From NCBI GenBank assembly GCA_963920765.1, contig OY987242.1:15772002-15836001 (forward strand): a stretch of DNA of 64,000 nucleotides, in the 5' to 3' direction. The stretch is from Ulota crispa (lineage: Eukaryota; Streptophyta; Bryopsida; Orthotrichales; Orthotrichaceae). Both the position numbers and the translations under genes were made by a program. A model generated the notes under the pieces. That model was given only the letters and a program-made list of their open reading frames with translations, made no database searches and was not told the DNA's origin. This document shows, in pieces, positions 35,380 through 47,009 of the stretch; positions within the stretch are counted from its first letter, which is position 1; every line of letters begins with the position of its first letter.

Positions 35380-38300
35380 GCAGGCAAGGAGTACACTGGG
35401 TCACCGCCCTTCACTCTATATGAACGGGGTACCATTTGGAACTTGTAAGCAATGACAATATCAAAGTCTACGTGGGCACGTCTGGAGTTTTTCAGGTACA
35501 TGTAGTTGTTGGAGTTCGGTCTGCCCCACTTTTGGTAGTACGCAGCAGTTATGACGTAGTCCCCTCTTTTGAATTGGCCGCCCTATGGACACTCAAAGTC
35601 TTGTTCAACAAAGTGCTTCCTTGATTGGCATTGTAGAATGTAATAAGAAACCCCTTCAGCATTCTCCGCCTCTGCCGATATGGCAAAGTTGTTGCTAGGT
35701 TGGACCAATGTCGACATGCTGCCGTTGTCTTCCTTGTACTCCCAATCTCCTCCATTGTCATCCTTGTCTGCCGTCTCTAGGAGTGTCTGTGCGTAAATAA
35801 TATTCAATGGCTAAATCTTATGAACTTTCTAGTCTGGCACATATGATTGCTGTTCACAACTCGAGATTTCTTCTCCTAGACAGGGTCCGCAAAAGCAACT
35901 AAAGGGACGTACCAAGACTTTAGTAGGATTTTGCGCATCAGGAGCAAACACAGAGTGGAATTTTGAGGACCCTGGGATTTGACAACATGCACGTGCATTT
36001 CCACAATCAACCCTATCAGCGCCCGCCAAATGGAAGTAGCGGAAAGATCTGCAAGTGGAGGATTAACTTGCATCAGGAATACAAGGGTGCAAATTTATTT
36101 GTGGATGAAATAAGCCTTCCTAAGAAGCTTATGTTAATGCAGCATTGTCATTGCTTAATTTGAAGTCCTTAAAGTGAGGGAGACACGTCTCATTAAACTA
36201 TTATGGAAATGTACGTCAAAGTAGAACCTGCAGTTACTTAGCTATTGCAGATTAAAATGCTGGAATTGTCCTTCTAAATTCTAGCGAGTCTTTTAGATTG
36301 GTTCTCACAATGTTATGAAACAAATAAATACTTGATGCACTATTTCTTTGTACAGTGCAGCTTATGTTTGGTTATGTAAATATTCTCAACCTACGTGGTT
36401 ATTGAAATGTGGTTTCTCGGAGTAATAGTGAACCCACGCTAGGAGTGTTATTCAAATGGAATTTCTTTGACTAATAGGAAGCCCAATTTGAGAATCTTGG
36501 TGAACTTTTGTTGAAGTGAGATTAGTTAATATAGTTAGCGCTAAACTGTCTTATACGCTATGTAAGAACAAGGCAGTCATTGCAGGCCGTAAAGTACCCC
36601 TTTGCCTATGTTGTTTGTACATTTCAATGCGCCAATTAAGAAAGGGTTTTCCTATGAGTTTTTCAAATGCATATTTTCTATGTTCCATATTAGATACCAT
36701 GTGAATAGGCCATCGTGATTTAAAATTTCTAACACATTTTCTTAAATTGATTGGCAGAATGAGCAGATCAAAAACTAACGGGAAACTAGTTCAGGAGTAT
36801 TGGTTTGTATATTCCTTCATCATGATTAATGGCCTTAGATTTACCTCAGCTGGCCCTGCCTGATCGATACAAGCCCTCCCATTGTAGCAATCAAAAAGTT
36901 GACACAATCTCAGGCATTTTGGAGCAGCTAATTTGTATTTCTAATCTGGTCCTGACGTAGAGCTCTCTTTTACATTGCACCTGCACTGTCCCACTCACTC
37001 TTTCCATGATCAGAACCATAAAAGTTCCACATCATCCTGCACCCCCTTGTGAGAGATGGGTACGTGAAACAGGGACCACATACAAAAAAGGGAACAGTTT
37101 TGAATCAGACAAGTATATGAGAATATTGACTTGGAAAAGGTCAAAGAAAGGGAGCCCATCAATCACATTACCTCGCAACAAAATACAAGGACCTTGCACC
37201 TTTGAATTGAGCAGAGAAGCCGTCGCTAAAGACAAGGTGCATAACAAGAGTACACCCTTGGCCCACCAACCACCGCCAATGTTGCAGCATACAGTGTTGG
37301 ACAAATAGTGTGTCGTGCGCTTTGTCATTGGATATCTAGTAATGGGTCTCGCGAATGAGTGTCGGTTCCGTGTTGCCATCATCTTGAAGCACTTTGGCTC
37401 GATATACAACTTGCACCATGATGATTACCTGCGTTGAATGGTAGTATATGGATTGTATCTTGTTCTGAATTTGGAACGGGTAATTGTTGGCAAAGTCGAT
37501 GTGTGTGAATATGGCACCTCTAGGCAAAGACTCTTTAGCAAACTTGGCTTGATTGGCTTGCTAGCGTGCGCAAAAGTTGTGCACAACAAAAGCCTGCAGG
37601 ATAGGCCTCAAGAAATCCAAGAAAGCAAAAAAAAACTTTGGTTTGAATGACCTCCTTGATGCGCTTTTGCAGCTTGCTTGAATCCACGCTCACGTCAATT
37701 TTTATATTTGAATTTCTTCCACTCAATTATGCAATGGGGTCCGTCGACCCTTTTAAGTGGGCACAAATGAAATGTGTGTACCCCGCACTGTTTGCAGAAT
37801 CCCATCAAGCATCTGCAGCGTGAATTCACATGAGGATGGAGTGGGAATACATGTCATTCACATAAAAGTCACGCAGCATTTGAAAACAAAGCTATTGGTT
37901 GGAAGATGAACTTCATGTGGTGGAACTGGGCATCTTCTTCTTTTGCACATAAAACAGACATCCACATCTCTGTGACATCCGAGAAACGACTTGCTCTAAC
38001 GTGGCATGTTTTGTCACCAGCCAATCCACATATTCTGCAGTGGTAGCTACAATGGAATAACACGTGCGCACCTTATTGTGGGTCACGGAATGCATTCAAT
38101 GCTTGCCGAAGAAATAAAACTTGAATATGATGTCGACAGCAGCAGACATTTTGTTCTTTGCATCATATAATGAAGAAAGGTCAAAAGTTGATGAAGGACC
38201 ACACCTTTATTTCCAAATGAGGATTACCATTTCAGAATTGTTGAAATAAATCAACTTGCAAAGTAGTTTGTTAGTGAGAAGACAATACTATATAGATGTA

Positions 38301-40168
38301 GTACTTCTTGTATGACATCTAGCACTACGTGTGCGTTGCCGACATTGGAATGTATTCTATAGTACAACTACTAATCACAGTACCACTACAGAACAATGAT
38401 GAGGAACTGCCTCAGTAGTATGAAGTACAGTTAATGGAAAGTCTCACAATAGGAAGATGTTGGAAACACCCAAGTAATGGAGGGGTAGGATTGTTGAATG
38501 CTTGAATTGTCGACCAACAAGTCTTCCGGGACCTAGGAATACTACCATAGCACGCCTAACATGCAACATAGTAGAACAAGTGAATACTGGTACAAAGTAC
38601 GGAAGTAACTTCTGCACTTGCAATCGCATAGTACTGCTATGAGGTAATACTACAAGTGCAAAAGTACTATGCTCTGGAACTTGCTCTCCCAAACAAACAC
38701 CCTAGACCGCAGAGCCCCGTTGGTAAGCCACAGGCAAAGCAATCCATATGAACCGCTAGTCAAGAATAGCATTATGTAGTAATCAATCCTCACTATGGGC
38801 TACATATGGTATCATTTGGGAGTGCTAAAGACGAAAAGTCAATCCAATTTTTTGAATACATAAAAGTAAGTGGAAGTATACCGTACTAAAGGTGGTTGGT
38901 CTTAAAGTGACCCAAGTATTAGAAGGTACTAGAGCACTTTATGGAATTCATTTGGGCACTAGGAAGTGGTAGTAGTGGAGGAAACAGACTGGGCTACTTA
39001 TGCAATGCACATGTCATACGTAAGTAATAATGATGACAGCATTACCGAGCGTGCCTTTCATGATTGGATACAAGAACGGGGTAAGTAAGAGTGCACGTAG
39101 ATGAATGCAGGGCAAGGTTCTCGGGCAAATACAAAGGGCAGTACAATAACAATAAGCATGGCCGTCAACCAAAAGGACCTCCATCGTGGGGAGCTTAATG
39201 GACGTTCTTGCATAAATGCAGGGCAAAACATGCCACGGGAAATAGGGTAGTAGCACAGAAGGCGTGCCCTGATGGACTGTCTTTACAATTGAATGAACTT
39301 GCAGAGAATGTGGACCTCTGTCACTTGATATCGATGTTGTTAGATAGGTTTGAAAGTCATGTGAACAAAATATAAGGAACTACAGTATGGATGTACAAAA
39401 GAGAATACAAAGGAAGTAGAGAAAGGCCCACCTGGCTCTCCATGAGTAAGTGTGCAGCGTGTCGCTTGTAAAGGTTTTGACCGAGTCTCCTTTTGCAAAC
39501 CTCCTTTCTGTTACAACTCACCCATGTCTCATCAGTCCACTAGGCAGTCATTGCAGCTTGGACCTCTTGTGGAACGCCTCCCTTATGTTTCTTCCTACAT
39601 GGCACTTTGAAGTGGAATGCTGTGCCATGTTTGCTTTTTTGTAGTCGACAAGTGTCGAATCCAAATTCAGCTTGCAAGTTCCAAGTATTTTGTGAAATTT
39701 GCTAGAATCGTAATCCTAATTCAAGATAACAGCCTTGAGGATGGCGCGTTTCCTAGCTAGCATGCCATTGCTGTATGGGACCTTAAGCGCCTGCAAGTCG
39801 AGCCTGATGTTTTGTATAATGTCTCATTGTGCTTTGGCATCAGCGGGTGTGGAGTAGTCATCTGGAATGAGCATTTTCACCTCTTGGTTTGCGAACACGG
39901 TGTCCATTACGGTAGCACTCAAATTGTTCTCCTGTATTCTTTCCAAGTGATAAATCAAATCCCATGACAATTCCACCACACGTTGGTGGAGCGTTGCACA
40001 AGAAGAACTGGAGTGACCATTGTCCATCAGCATCCCGCATCGTTCACGTTGGCGCTCCCAATACAACCGCTGCTTCTCCCTCCATTTCCTTTGTCGTGTG
40101 TCCTCTAAGATGCGCTCCAAGAATAGCCTCATCCTCGGACCATGACGCCTCTTCTTGGCTGACGGCAT
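35380..40168 (-). pseudogene. Decayed multi-exon transposase-like gene
   Basis: Four exon blocks on the minus strand. 40168-39432 starts MPSAKKRRHGPRMRLFLERI, later has DETWVSCNRKEVCKRR, and ends GAGAGCCAG|GTGGGC. About 38152-37172 carries THNKVRTCYSIVATTAEYVD, then THIDFANNYPFQIQNKIQSI, then VFSDGFSAQFKGARSLYF, ending GCGAG|GTAATG. About 37048-36845 has MMWNFYGSDHGKSEWDSAGA. About 36046-35380 has IPGSSKFHSVFA, VRPFSCFCGPC and GDYVITAAYYQKWG. The order HxDFxxN, SDGxxxQFK, WNFxGxxHGKxxxDxxGA, then a C-x-C-x2-C motif, is one I recall from a widespread, poorly annotated class of eukaryotic proteins; the spaced aspartates and GHGKG box suggest an RNase-H-like transposase, but that function is my inference. 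It is disrupted by several stops (for example TGA after GKH, TAG after ETHY) and at least two frameshifts. Confidence 0.65.
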
Positions 40169-41511
40169 ACCTTAGGTTTGGGGAAGCAGGCATTGCAGTT
40201 CTAGTGAGGACTCTAAAGCGCCGGTGCAAGCTCAAAGAAATTGAACTTCAAGCTGCGTAGGAGAAAACAGGCGGCAAGCAACACCTATAAAGGCCTGTGA
40301 GATCTGAAGCAAGTTGACATTAATCCATGCTCCAATAGACAACGGCGGAGGGTCAACTAGAAATTAGAGCATTTGATTGAATGGATGAAAAAAACTATAT
40401 CTGTCATGCGGGTGTCAGCCAACATTGGTACTACGTAGTGCAAGTAATGCATATGGAGTATTGTGAGGGCTGCTGGGCCAGAAATTACTAGAAATTTGGG
40501 ACATATGGATTATCATTTTTAGTAATTACAGAAAACCCTAGAAAAAAAATGGCCATTGGTGATCACGGTCGTCAAAATTGGCTGATGCATTTGATCGTCA
40601 AAAAAAATTTATGACCTTGCATGAGCAGAGGGAGATAGGTTACTCACTTTGAGCAAATGGCGAGGACGAACAAATAGGAATTTTCCAAAACGGGTTTGTA
40701 GATACCTGTAACTCTTACTTCCTAACAAGTACCCTCATTTGTGGCTCTAAATTCACATTTTATGACCCAATGTAGTACTAAAAACCCCCAAAACAGCAAA
40801 AGTAGAAATTATCAAAAACCCAAAAAAAATACTACAATAACTTTAAAAAATACAAAAAATTATGAAACGTTTGCAACTTGCATTTTGCCGTTGTCCAAAA
40901 GGTTCAGGTTGAAAGGTCTTACGAAGCAAAAGATATAAGACCAAAACGTGCTGACAAGGTAGTAGAAGACAAAATGTAGTACACCCGTTTCTTGCAATCA
41001 CCAATAGCACCAATACTATTTTGTTACGTGTTTTTGCTTTAAATAACTCAAAAGTCTTATATTTTTAGTTTCAAATTTAAGCATATCTATTTTACTTTTT
41101 TTGAGTATAGCCTTAGAATGATAAAGGTGAAACAAATCTTTTGATCCAAATAAAAAAGTGAGCATTAAAAATCACATTTCATGCTCACAAGGGGGGTGTT
41201 CCATTAGCAATTTAGGGTGTTGTGTTAGCAATTCCCTAAATTTTACTAAATTTTTGAAATATAGTGTACAAGTCTTCTACTCCCATCATACTAATGGAAT
41301 GATGCATGAGTTTTTTTGTGACTCCCTCCATCCCTATGCCCCTCCCCCCATTTGTATATATGCCCCCCACCCCGAGCCTCCCATGCATGTGCCCTATTTG
41401 TGTGGCCCCACATCCTATGCCTTCCATGCATGTGCCCCATTTCTATGACCCTCCATCTTGTGCCCCCCATGTAACCATGTGTGGCAAAAATGTTGTCTAC
41501 TTCATTTTTTC
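40169..41511. other. Intergenic, with a C-rich repeat
   Basis: No gene. 41330-41475 is a C-rich degenerate tandem repeat with the phrase CCATGCATGTGCCC recurring. 40430 again carries a CTACGTAG word. Confidence 0.45.
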
Positions 41512-42470
41512 TTAACCCCTAAAAGACCAAGTGGTTGTTCAACAGCCACTTGAGAACTTGGGTAGGGTCATATGGAGTTAATTTGTATTGGATGTTTTCA
41601 AAATTGTTACATAAGGTGCAAAAATATGTATCCTGTAAGTGAAAATGTACTTTAACCCTAATTAGATGCCCAATTCAAAAGTTATATTATCCAAAAGAAT
41701 TCAGGCAGCTCGGGCACCTTAGGCATCTTTGGAGAATCTTATGCTAAAACTCTTATCAACTTTTGAAATTTGGCAAGTATGTAACTAAAAAAACATGGTG
41801 TAAAATTGACAAAAAAAAATTGAACTCTCACATCACATTTAGAAGGGAGTCAAACTTTGTTAACTAAATTTGGGCAGTTTCAAGAAAAAAACAATTCCTT
41901 TAACTTCAAGTCCTATTATCTTTCAATCTATAAACCCAACACTCTTGAAATTCTTTTTCACATATTCCAAATGATTTTCTCTAACTTTTTGATGTTTAGA
42001 TTTCAAATAAAAGACTTCCTCATTGCACAAGAAATCATGAAAGAATGACTAATGTATTGCCAGTTCACTAAACCTCCTTGCATTGCAAGGTGATTTAGAA
42101 TAAGCTAGATTCTATCTTTGCATTTGAAAATTTTCATGAGTGAACCTAACATCATATAGTTGTGAATGGTCAAAAAGCTCAAACTTTTGTAGACCAAAAA
42201 TTTTACTCTAGGAAGGCTCAAAGTTTGCTGACCTTTTTTTGCAGGAATGAAAAAAAGCTATTTTTCTCACTTCAAACATTATAATCTTACAATCAACGCA
42301 ATCAAATGGGCTGATTTTTTTTTGCACATATTAACTTATCTGTTTGATACTTTTTTGTATGGTTGGAATTGAGAAAAATATATTTTATTTTCAATTTTGG
42401 GCAATGCACTAAAAGTTGGCAGTTTCTGAGATATTTTCTCAAAAAACATTCTTGGTCCTTTAGGGGTTAA
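41512..42470. mobile_element. piggyBac-like element, 0.96 kb
   Basis: TTAA-CCCCTAAAAGACCAAG at the left and CTTGGTCCTTTAGGGG-TTAA at the right; 15 of 16 terminal bases match. It is the fullest copy of the element partly present at 15859-16308. It has no long reading frame, so it would need a transposase from elsewhere. Confidence 0.78.
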
Positions 42471-43081
42471 TCTTGTCCTTTAGAAGAAAATTTCCAATAT
42501 AAAGCAACATTGCTTGACCTTCTCAATTGCTGTAGTTTTCATTGACTAAAATTTTGCACTACATGGCTTCTCACTTCTAGTGTAAAGAGGGGCTAAATCT
42601 CCATAAATTATTTGATAGTCTATGTGTAAATACTCATTCATTGCAAAACATATAGGAAGAAAACAAGAGGTTCAAAACAAAAAGGCCAGTAGTATGAATT
42701 GTAAGATTGAAGTCAAAGAATTGCTCAATTATCATGGGTATAGATACTTTACATTTTCTATTACATATATGCTATTATTTAATGCTATTTTTGAGGCATC
42801 AAGGAGGTGCAAAAGAAAATAATTTTTATACACTAGCATAAACTTGTAACGCAAAATGCAAATGATAGCGTAATTTTGGAGATACAATCTACTAGTATTT
42901 GAATTGGTCAAGTGTATACATATAAACTCAAATCTTTGATAAAATCAAACACTAAAGATATGATTATAAAGATTTGAGGGTTAAAAGATGAAAATGAACA
43001 AAATCCAAATTTACTTCTGAGGGCTCAAAAATGTTAGTATAAATTCTTTACATGTTTTCATCTTTTTAACCTTTACGTACC
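42471..43081. other. Intergenic, no gene seen
   Basis: AT-rich spacer between two TTAA elements. No exon-like sequence. Confidence 0.4.
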
Positions 43082-43796
43082 TTAGCTCCTAAAGGACTAT
43101 AGGCCCTTTTGGGGGACAGATGGGATTTTGGGCATGTACCTATGGCTAGACTACTTTGTGTGATTTTTTGAAGTTTTTATGGAAGATGGAGAATTTAAAG
43201 ATCTACGTGGGAATTTAATTTTTTCTTCATTCTAACATTTATTGAAGAAGTTTTAAATGAAGATTTAGAAATCGGTGGTCGGTGGGCAGCCCAAATTTTT
43301 TTTAAAATTTGTATTTTTCAAAATAAAAATATGAAATAGGTTCTTTAGACTTATACATATGTGGGGAGCTTTTAATCATGCAATTTTGATTGATGAGATG
43401 AAAGTTATGAGAAAGTTTAGTTTACTGGTAGATGTGAAGTCTCTCAAAACCATACCTACCCGCAAACTAAAATTTCTCATAACTTTCATCTTGTCAATTA
43501 GAATTGAATGATTCAAAGCTCCCCACCTATACATAAGTCTAAAGAACCTATTTCGTATTTTTATTTAAAAAAAACACAAACTTTAAAGAAGTTTGTGGGT
43601 TGCCCATTGACCACCAATTTCTAGATTTTCATTAAAAACTTCTTCATTAGAATGAAGAAAAAATTAGATGCCCTTGTAGAGCTCTGAATTCCCCATTGCC
43701 CGTAAAACTTCAAAAAATCACAAAAACAGTTTAGCAATAGGTACATGCCCAAAATCCCATTTGTCCCTTGAAGGGACAATGGTCCTTTAGGGTTAA
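43082..43796. mobile_element. piggyBac-like foldback with very long inverted arms
   Basis: Left end TTAG-CTCCTAAAGGACTATAG (TTAA mutated by one base), right end GGTCCTTTAGGG-TTAA. The element is a palindrome with arms of about 350 bases: GGGATTTTGGGCATGTACCT near 43130 mirrors AGGTACATGCCCAAAATCCC near 43740, and ATACATATGTGGGGAGCT mirrors AGCTCCCCACCTATACAT. The arms are related to the right part of 16305-17245. Confidence 0.75.
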
Positions 43797-44976
43797 TTTA
43801 TATATTGTTGTTTGGTTTGATTGAGAATTTAAATTTGGAGATATGCAACTAGCCTATTAGAGAAGGATTTTTCCATTGAATTACAAATGTCATTCACATC
43901 TTAAAATTAAAAAAAAAATACATGACACAAACGAGCATTATTTTATTAAATTTTGTCTTTTGTGTATGTTGTTTTGTCTTTTATTGCTTGAGTTGATTGA
44001 AGATTTTTAGTTTTTGGGAGTGCAATTACCTCTTTGAAAGGCCTAAACTAGATTTTGATTTATGATTGATGTTACATATTAGTTTTATAGTTGGGTACAA
44101 TCTTCTTGACACGTTTATTTTGAAGATGTATGTTGTAAAGGTTCTAAAATAGAAATTTAAAATTACAAACTATTTGTATTTGTTTCAACTTTGAGATTTT
44201 GAAGCATGTACAATTAAGTGGGAAAGAGTTGATGGGGACAATTAAAATTGGTCTACATTATTGATTTTTGATTATAGATGAGGAGGCTTTACTTTGAGAG
44301 AAGCTACCTTGAGAAAGTTTAATAATTTTGTTGCTTGAAGAGCAAGCCATTTCTATAGAGACAAAGCCTTTCATAGAGTAGTTGCTTGTTATTTAAGCAT
44401 CTTTTTTACTTACATTGTTAAATTTTTCTAATGAGCAACCTCCTTTGTTTCAAAACATATTCAAACTCTTGATTTTTTTAGATGATGACATTTTCCATGA
44501 TACAAATTCTTGATTTTTTTGTAAAATTACAATTTTCACATTTATATTGTTAATAATTCAAAATCTAGTAAACAAGTATGCAAATTCCAGAAGTTTATGG
44601 TCAAATTTGAAAAAAAACAATTATGACCATCAGATGTTATAGAAAACACCTCACACTAAAACCACCCGTTGCTATAATCTCTATGCCAACACTTACATTA
44701 AAACTCTTGTATTATTTATTGTATACAACTTGAAACTGTAGTATGCCACTTGATATTTAATTTATCTACCTTTATATAGTAAAAAAGACACTAAATTTGA
44801 TGAGCTCTTTTTTAAACTTGAATAATTGTGTTTTACCTTTTACATAAAAGATATTGCTAGATAAAATGGGACCTCAAACCCTACAATTTTTTTAGTGCAA
44901 TGCCCAACTCTTGAAAAAATCTCTTTTGAAGCATCTAGATAAGTTTTTACAAACATTTGATAGTTGATTCATCCTT
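43797..44976. other. Intergenic, no gene seen
   Basis: AT-rich, no coding or repeat boundary that I can support. Confidence 0.4.
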
Positions 44977-45214
44977 TTAACCCCTGCTGGTCCGGAGTTG
45001 TTTTACGGTTTAGGAGTAAATGGGGGATTTAATGGCCACCAGAGCTTGGAAAATTACATCCAAAAAAAGTGACCGTAAGATTTGAAAAAGGGCTACCTTC
45101 TTTGCTGATGGGGACAAGCCACAATTGTTTTCACCATACAAATTGAGAGAAAAAGTGAGATCAAGCTGCGTACCCCAGCGACAGGATCCCGTTGCTAGGG
45201 CGCTTAAGGGTTAA
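44977..45214. mobile_element. piggyBac-like MITE, 238 bases
   Basis: TTAA-CCCCTGCTGGTCCGG at the left, CTAGGGCGCTTAAGGG-TTAA at the right. The terminal repeat is weaker than in other members, agreeing mainly at CCCYT and the GC-rich inner part. Confidence 0.55.
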
Positions 45215-46278
45215 TAGCATAAGAATGTCTTTCTTTCAAAAAAACATTGACTTGTGTTTTTCAAGTTATGCATGTTCAAACACCACCAAATCATAGCAAA
45301 CATTTACTATCCAATAATTTGTCCAAAACATCCTTGCACATATCAAAAGTCAAATTGATGCCCTCAAATTTATGGGAAATTATTCTAAGAGTACCTAAAC
45401 AAAAACTTTGGTGGCTTAGGACAAGGGCATCCTTTACAACCATTAATTGAAATTGTTTTAGGCCACATTCCATTTAGACCTTGAACTTTTGGCTCTTTCA
45501 CGACTCCATAATTTATTGAATATTTGTTAGGACAAAGGACCTAATCATAAATAGCTCTAGATTTTTACAAAGCCCTATATACATTTGACATTGAATGCTA
45601 AGTTCCAAGATTGAAGCCATAAAAAACACCATAAACATTCTAACAAAACACCAACAATAAACATTCATACCCTCCCTTGATTTTGAAACAATCATAGCTT
45701 TTTACAAGTAATATCAAAACAAACATAACCTATTCAAATATATTTTGAATTAAAATCAATTTTTTTTGCACAAACAAGATGAGGCATTGACTTATTCCTA
45801 CACCTCTTTCATGAAGTCTACAAAAAGAACTCATCCCTCCACATATAAATCCCAACTTTCAAAATCTATATTCCTTCCTCAAAGTCTAGTATGATACCCA
45901 CATAATGGAATAATTTCCTTTATATATTTTTATACTATCAGTTCATAGTGCCTTGGCAAACAAATGCTAAACAACAATCTCATCTCTGACTTCTCAAATA
46001 CACAAAACCCTATAATTGCTCAAAAACTTAAAGTAAGTCCATAGATCCCTTAAAACAAACTGCGAAGTGGAAACATTTTTCATAGCTGAAGCTAACAAAT
46101 AGCAAGAAGCTTATCTGAAAAGAAGTCTAAAGTCTAGACACTCACCCATTGTACTGAGTCAAGAGTTTTGAGAAGTTAGGTGCGCCAGAGGCTCCAATTC
46201 CATTTCCCTTGAATTGGTGTTGAGAAAGCATCAACGGGCTTGGGAGGCAGAGGGACATCCTGCATCTCATCCCCAATG
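45215..46278. other. Intergenic, no gene seen
   Basis: AT-rich. Short open frames on both strands overlap each other and show no family features. Confidence 0.4.
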
Positions 46279-46530
46279 TTAACCCTTTAATGGTTCATAC
46301 GCCACATGTGGGTTGACGTACATTTATACACAACCTATTTACAAGAAATTTGCTTGACAAATAAATAAAAATCTCTCAAAAGCGGTCGCAAAATTTGATG
46401 CCCCCAAAAACCTCAATCGAATAGGTACAGTTGGAATTGTAACAACCACTCTATAATTTGTTTTTAATACCGGAAAAGCTACATATACTGTCATTTGTAC
46501 ATGCAAGAGTATGAACATTAAAAAGGTTAA
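46279..46530. mobile_element. piggyBac-like MITE, first of a tandem pair
   Basis: TTAA-CCCTTTAATGGTTCATAC on the left, GTATGAACATTAAAAAGG-TTAA on the right. The interior phrase GTTGGAATTGTAA recurs in the adjacent copy. Confidence 0.6.
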
Positions 46531-46768
46531 CCCTTTCAACAATTCAAGTGCCACATTTGGACTTATTTACGAGAACTGCTAGGCAAATGAATTTTCTTTT
46601 TTAAATAAAAAATGAATCAATCTCAAAATTTGATGCTTCAAAATAACTAATCCAATACGGTTGGAATTGTAAACACTATTCTAGAATTTGCTTGACATTA
46701 CCTTGAAGTTACTCACCTAAAAAAAAGCTGCCATTTGTACATCCAAGAACATGAGCGGTAAGGGTTAA
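46527..46768. mobile_element. piggyBac-like MITE, second of a tandem pair
   Basis: Shares the TTAA at 46527 with its neighbour and ends GCGGTAAGGG-TTAA. The two interiors align over most of their length (GTTGGAATTGTAA, GCCATTTGTACATCCAAG against GTCATTTGTACATGCAAG). Confidence 0.6.
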
Positions 46769-47009
46769 ACAACAAAACTAACCACAAAAACAAGCAAAAA
46801 AAAAAAAAAAAAAACATAAGCAAACAAACCAAAATCAATGAAAAAGCAAAAAAAAAAAGGAAATAGAGGGGAAGACAAACAATGGCAAAAATGGAATAAA
46901 GAGGTTTTATTTTATTTATTTGCGCAAGCACCCAAACAATGAAGACTAAAGGATTTTTGTTTTGTTTTTGTTTTCCCTCTCTTTTGGGGACTGGATTTTT
47001 TGCAGAGGG

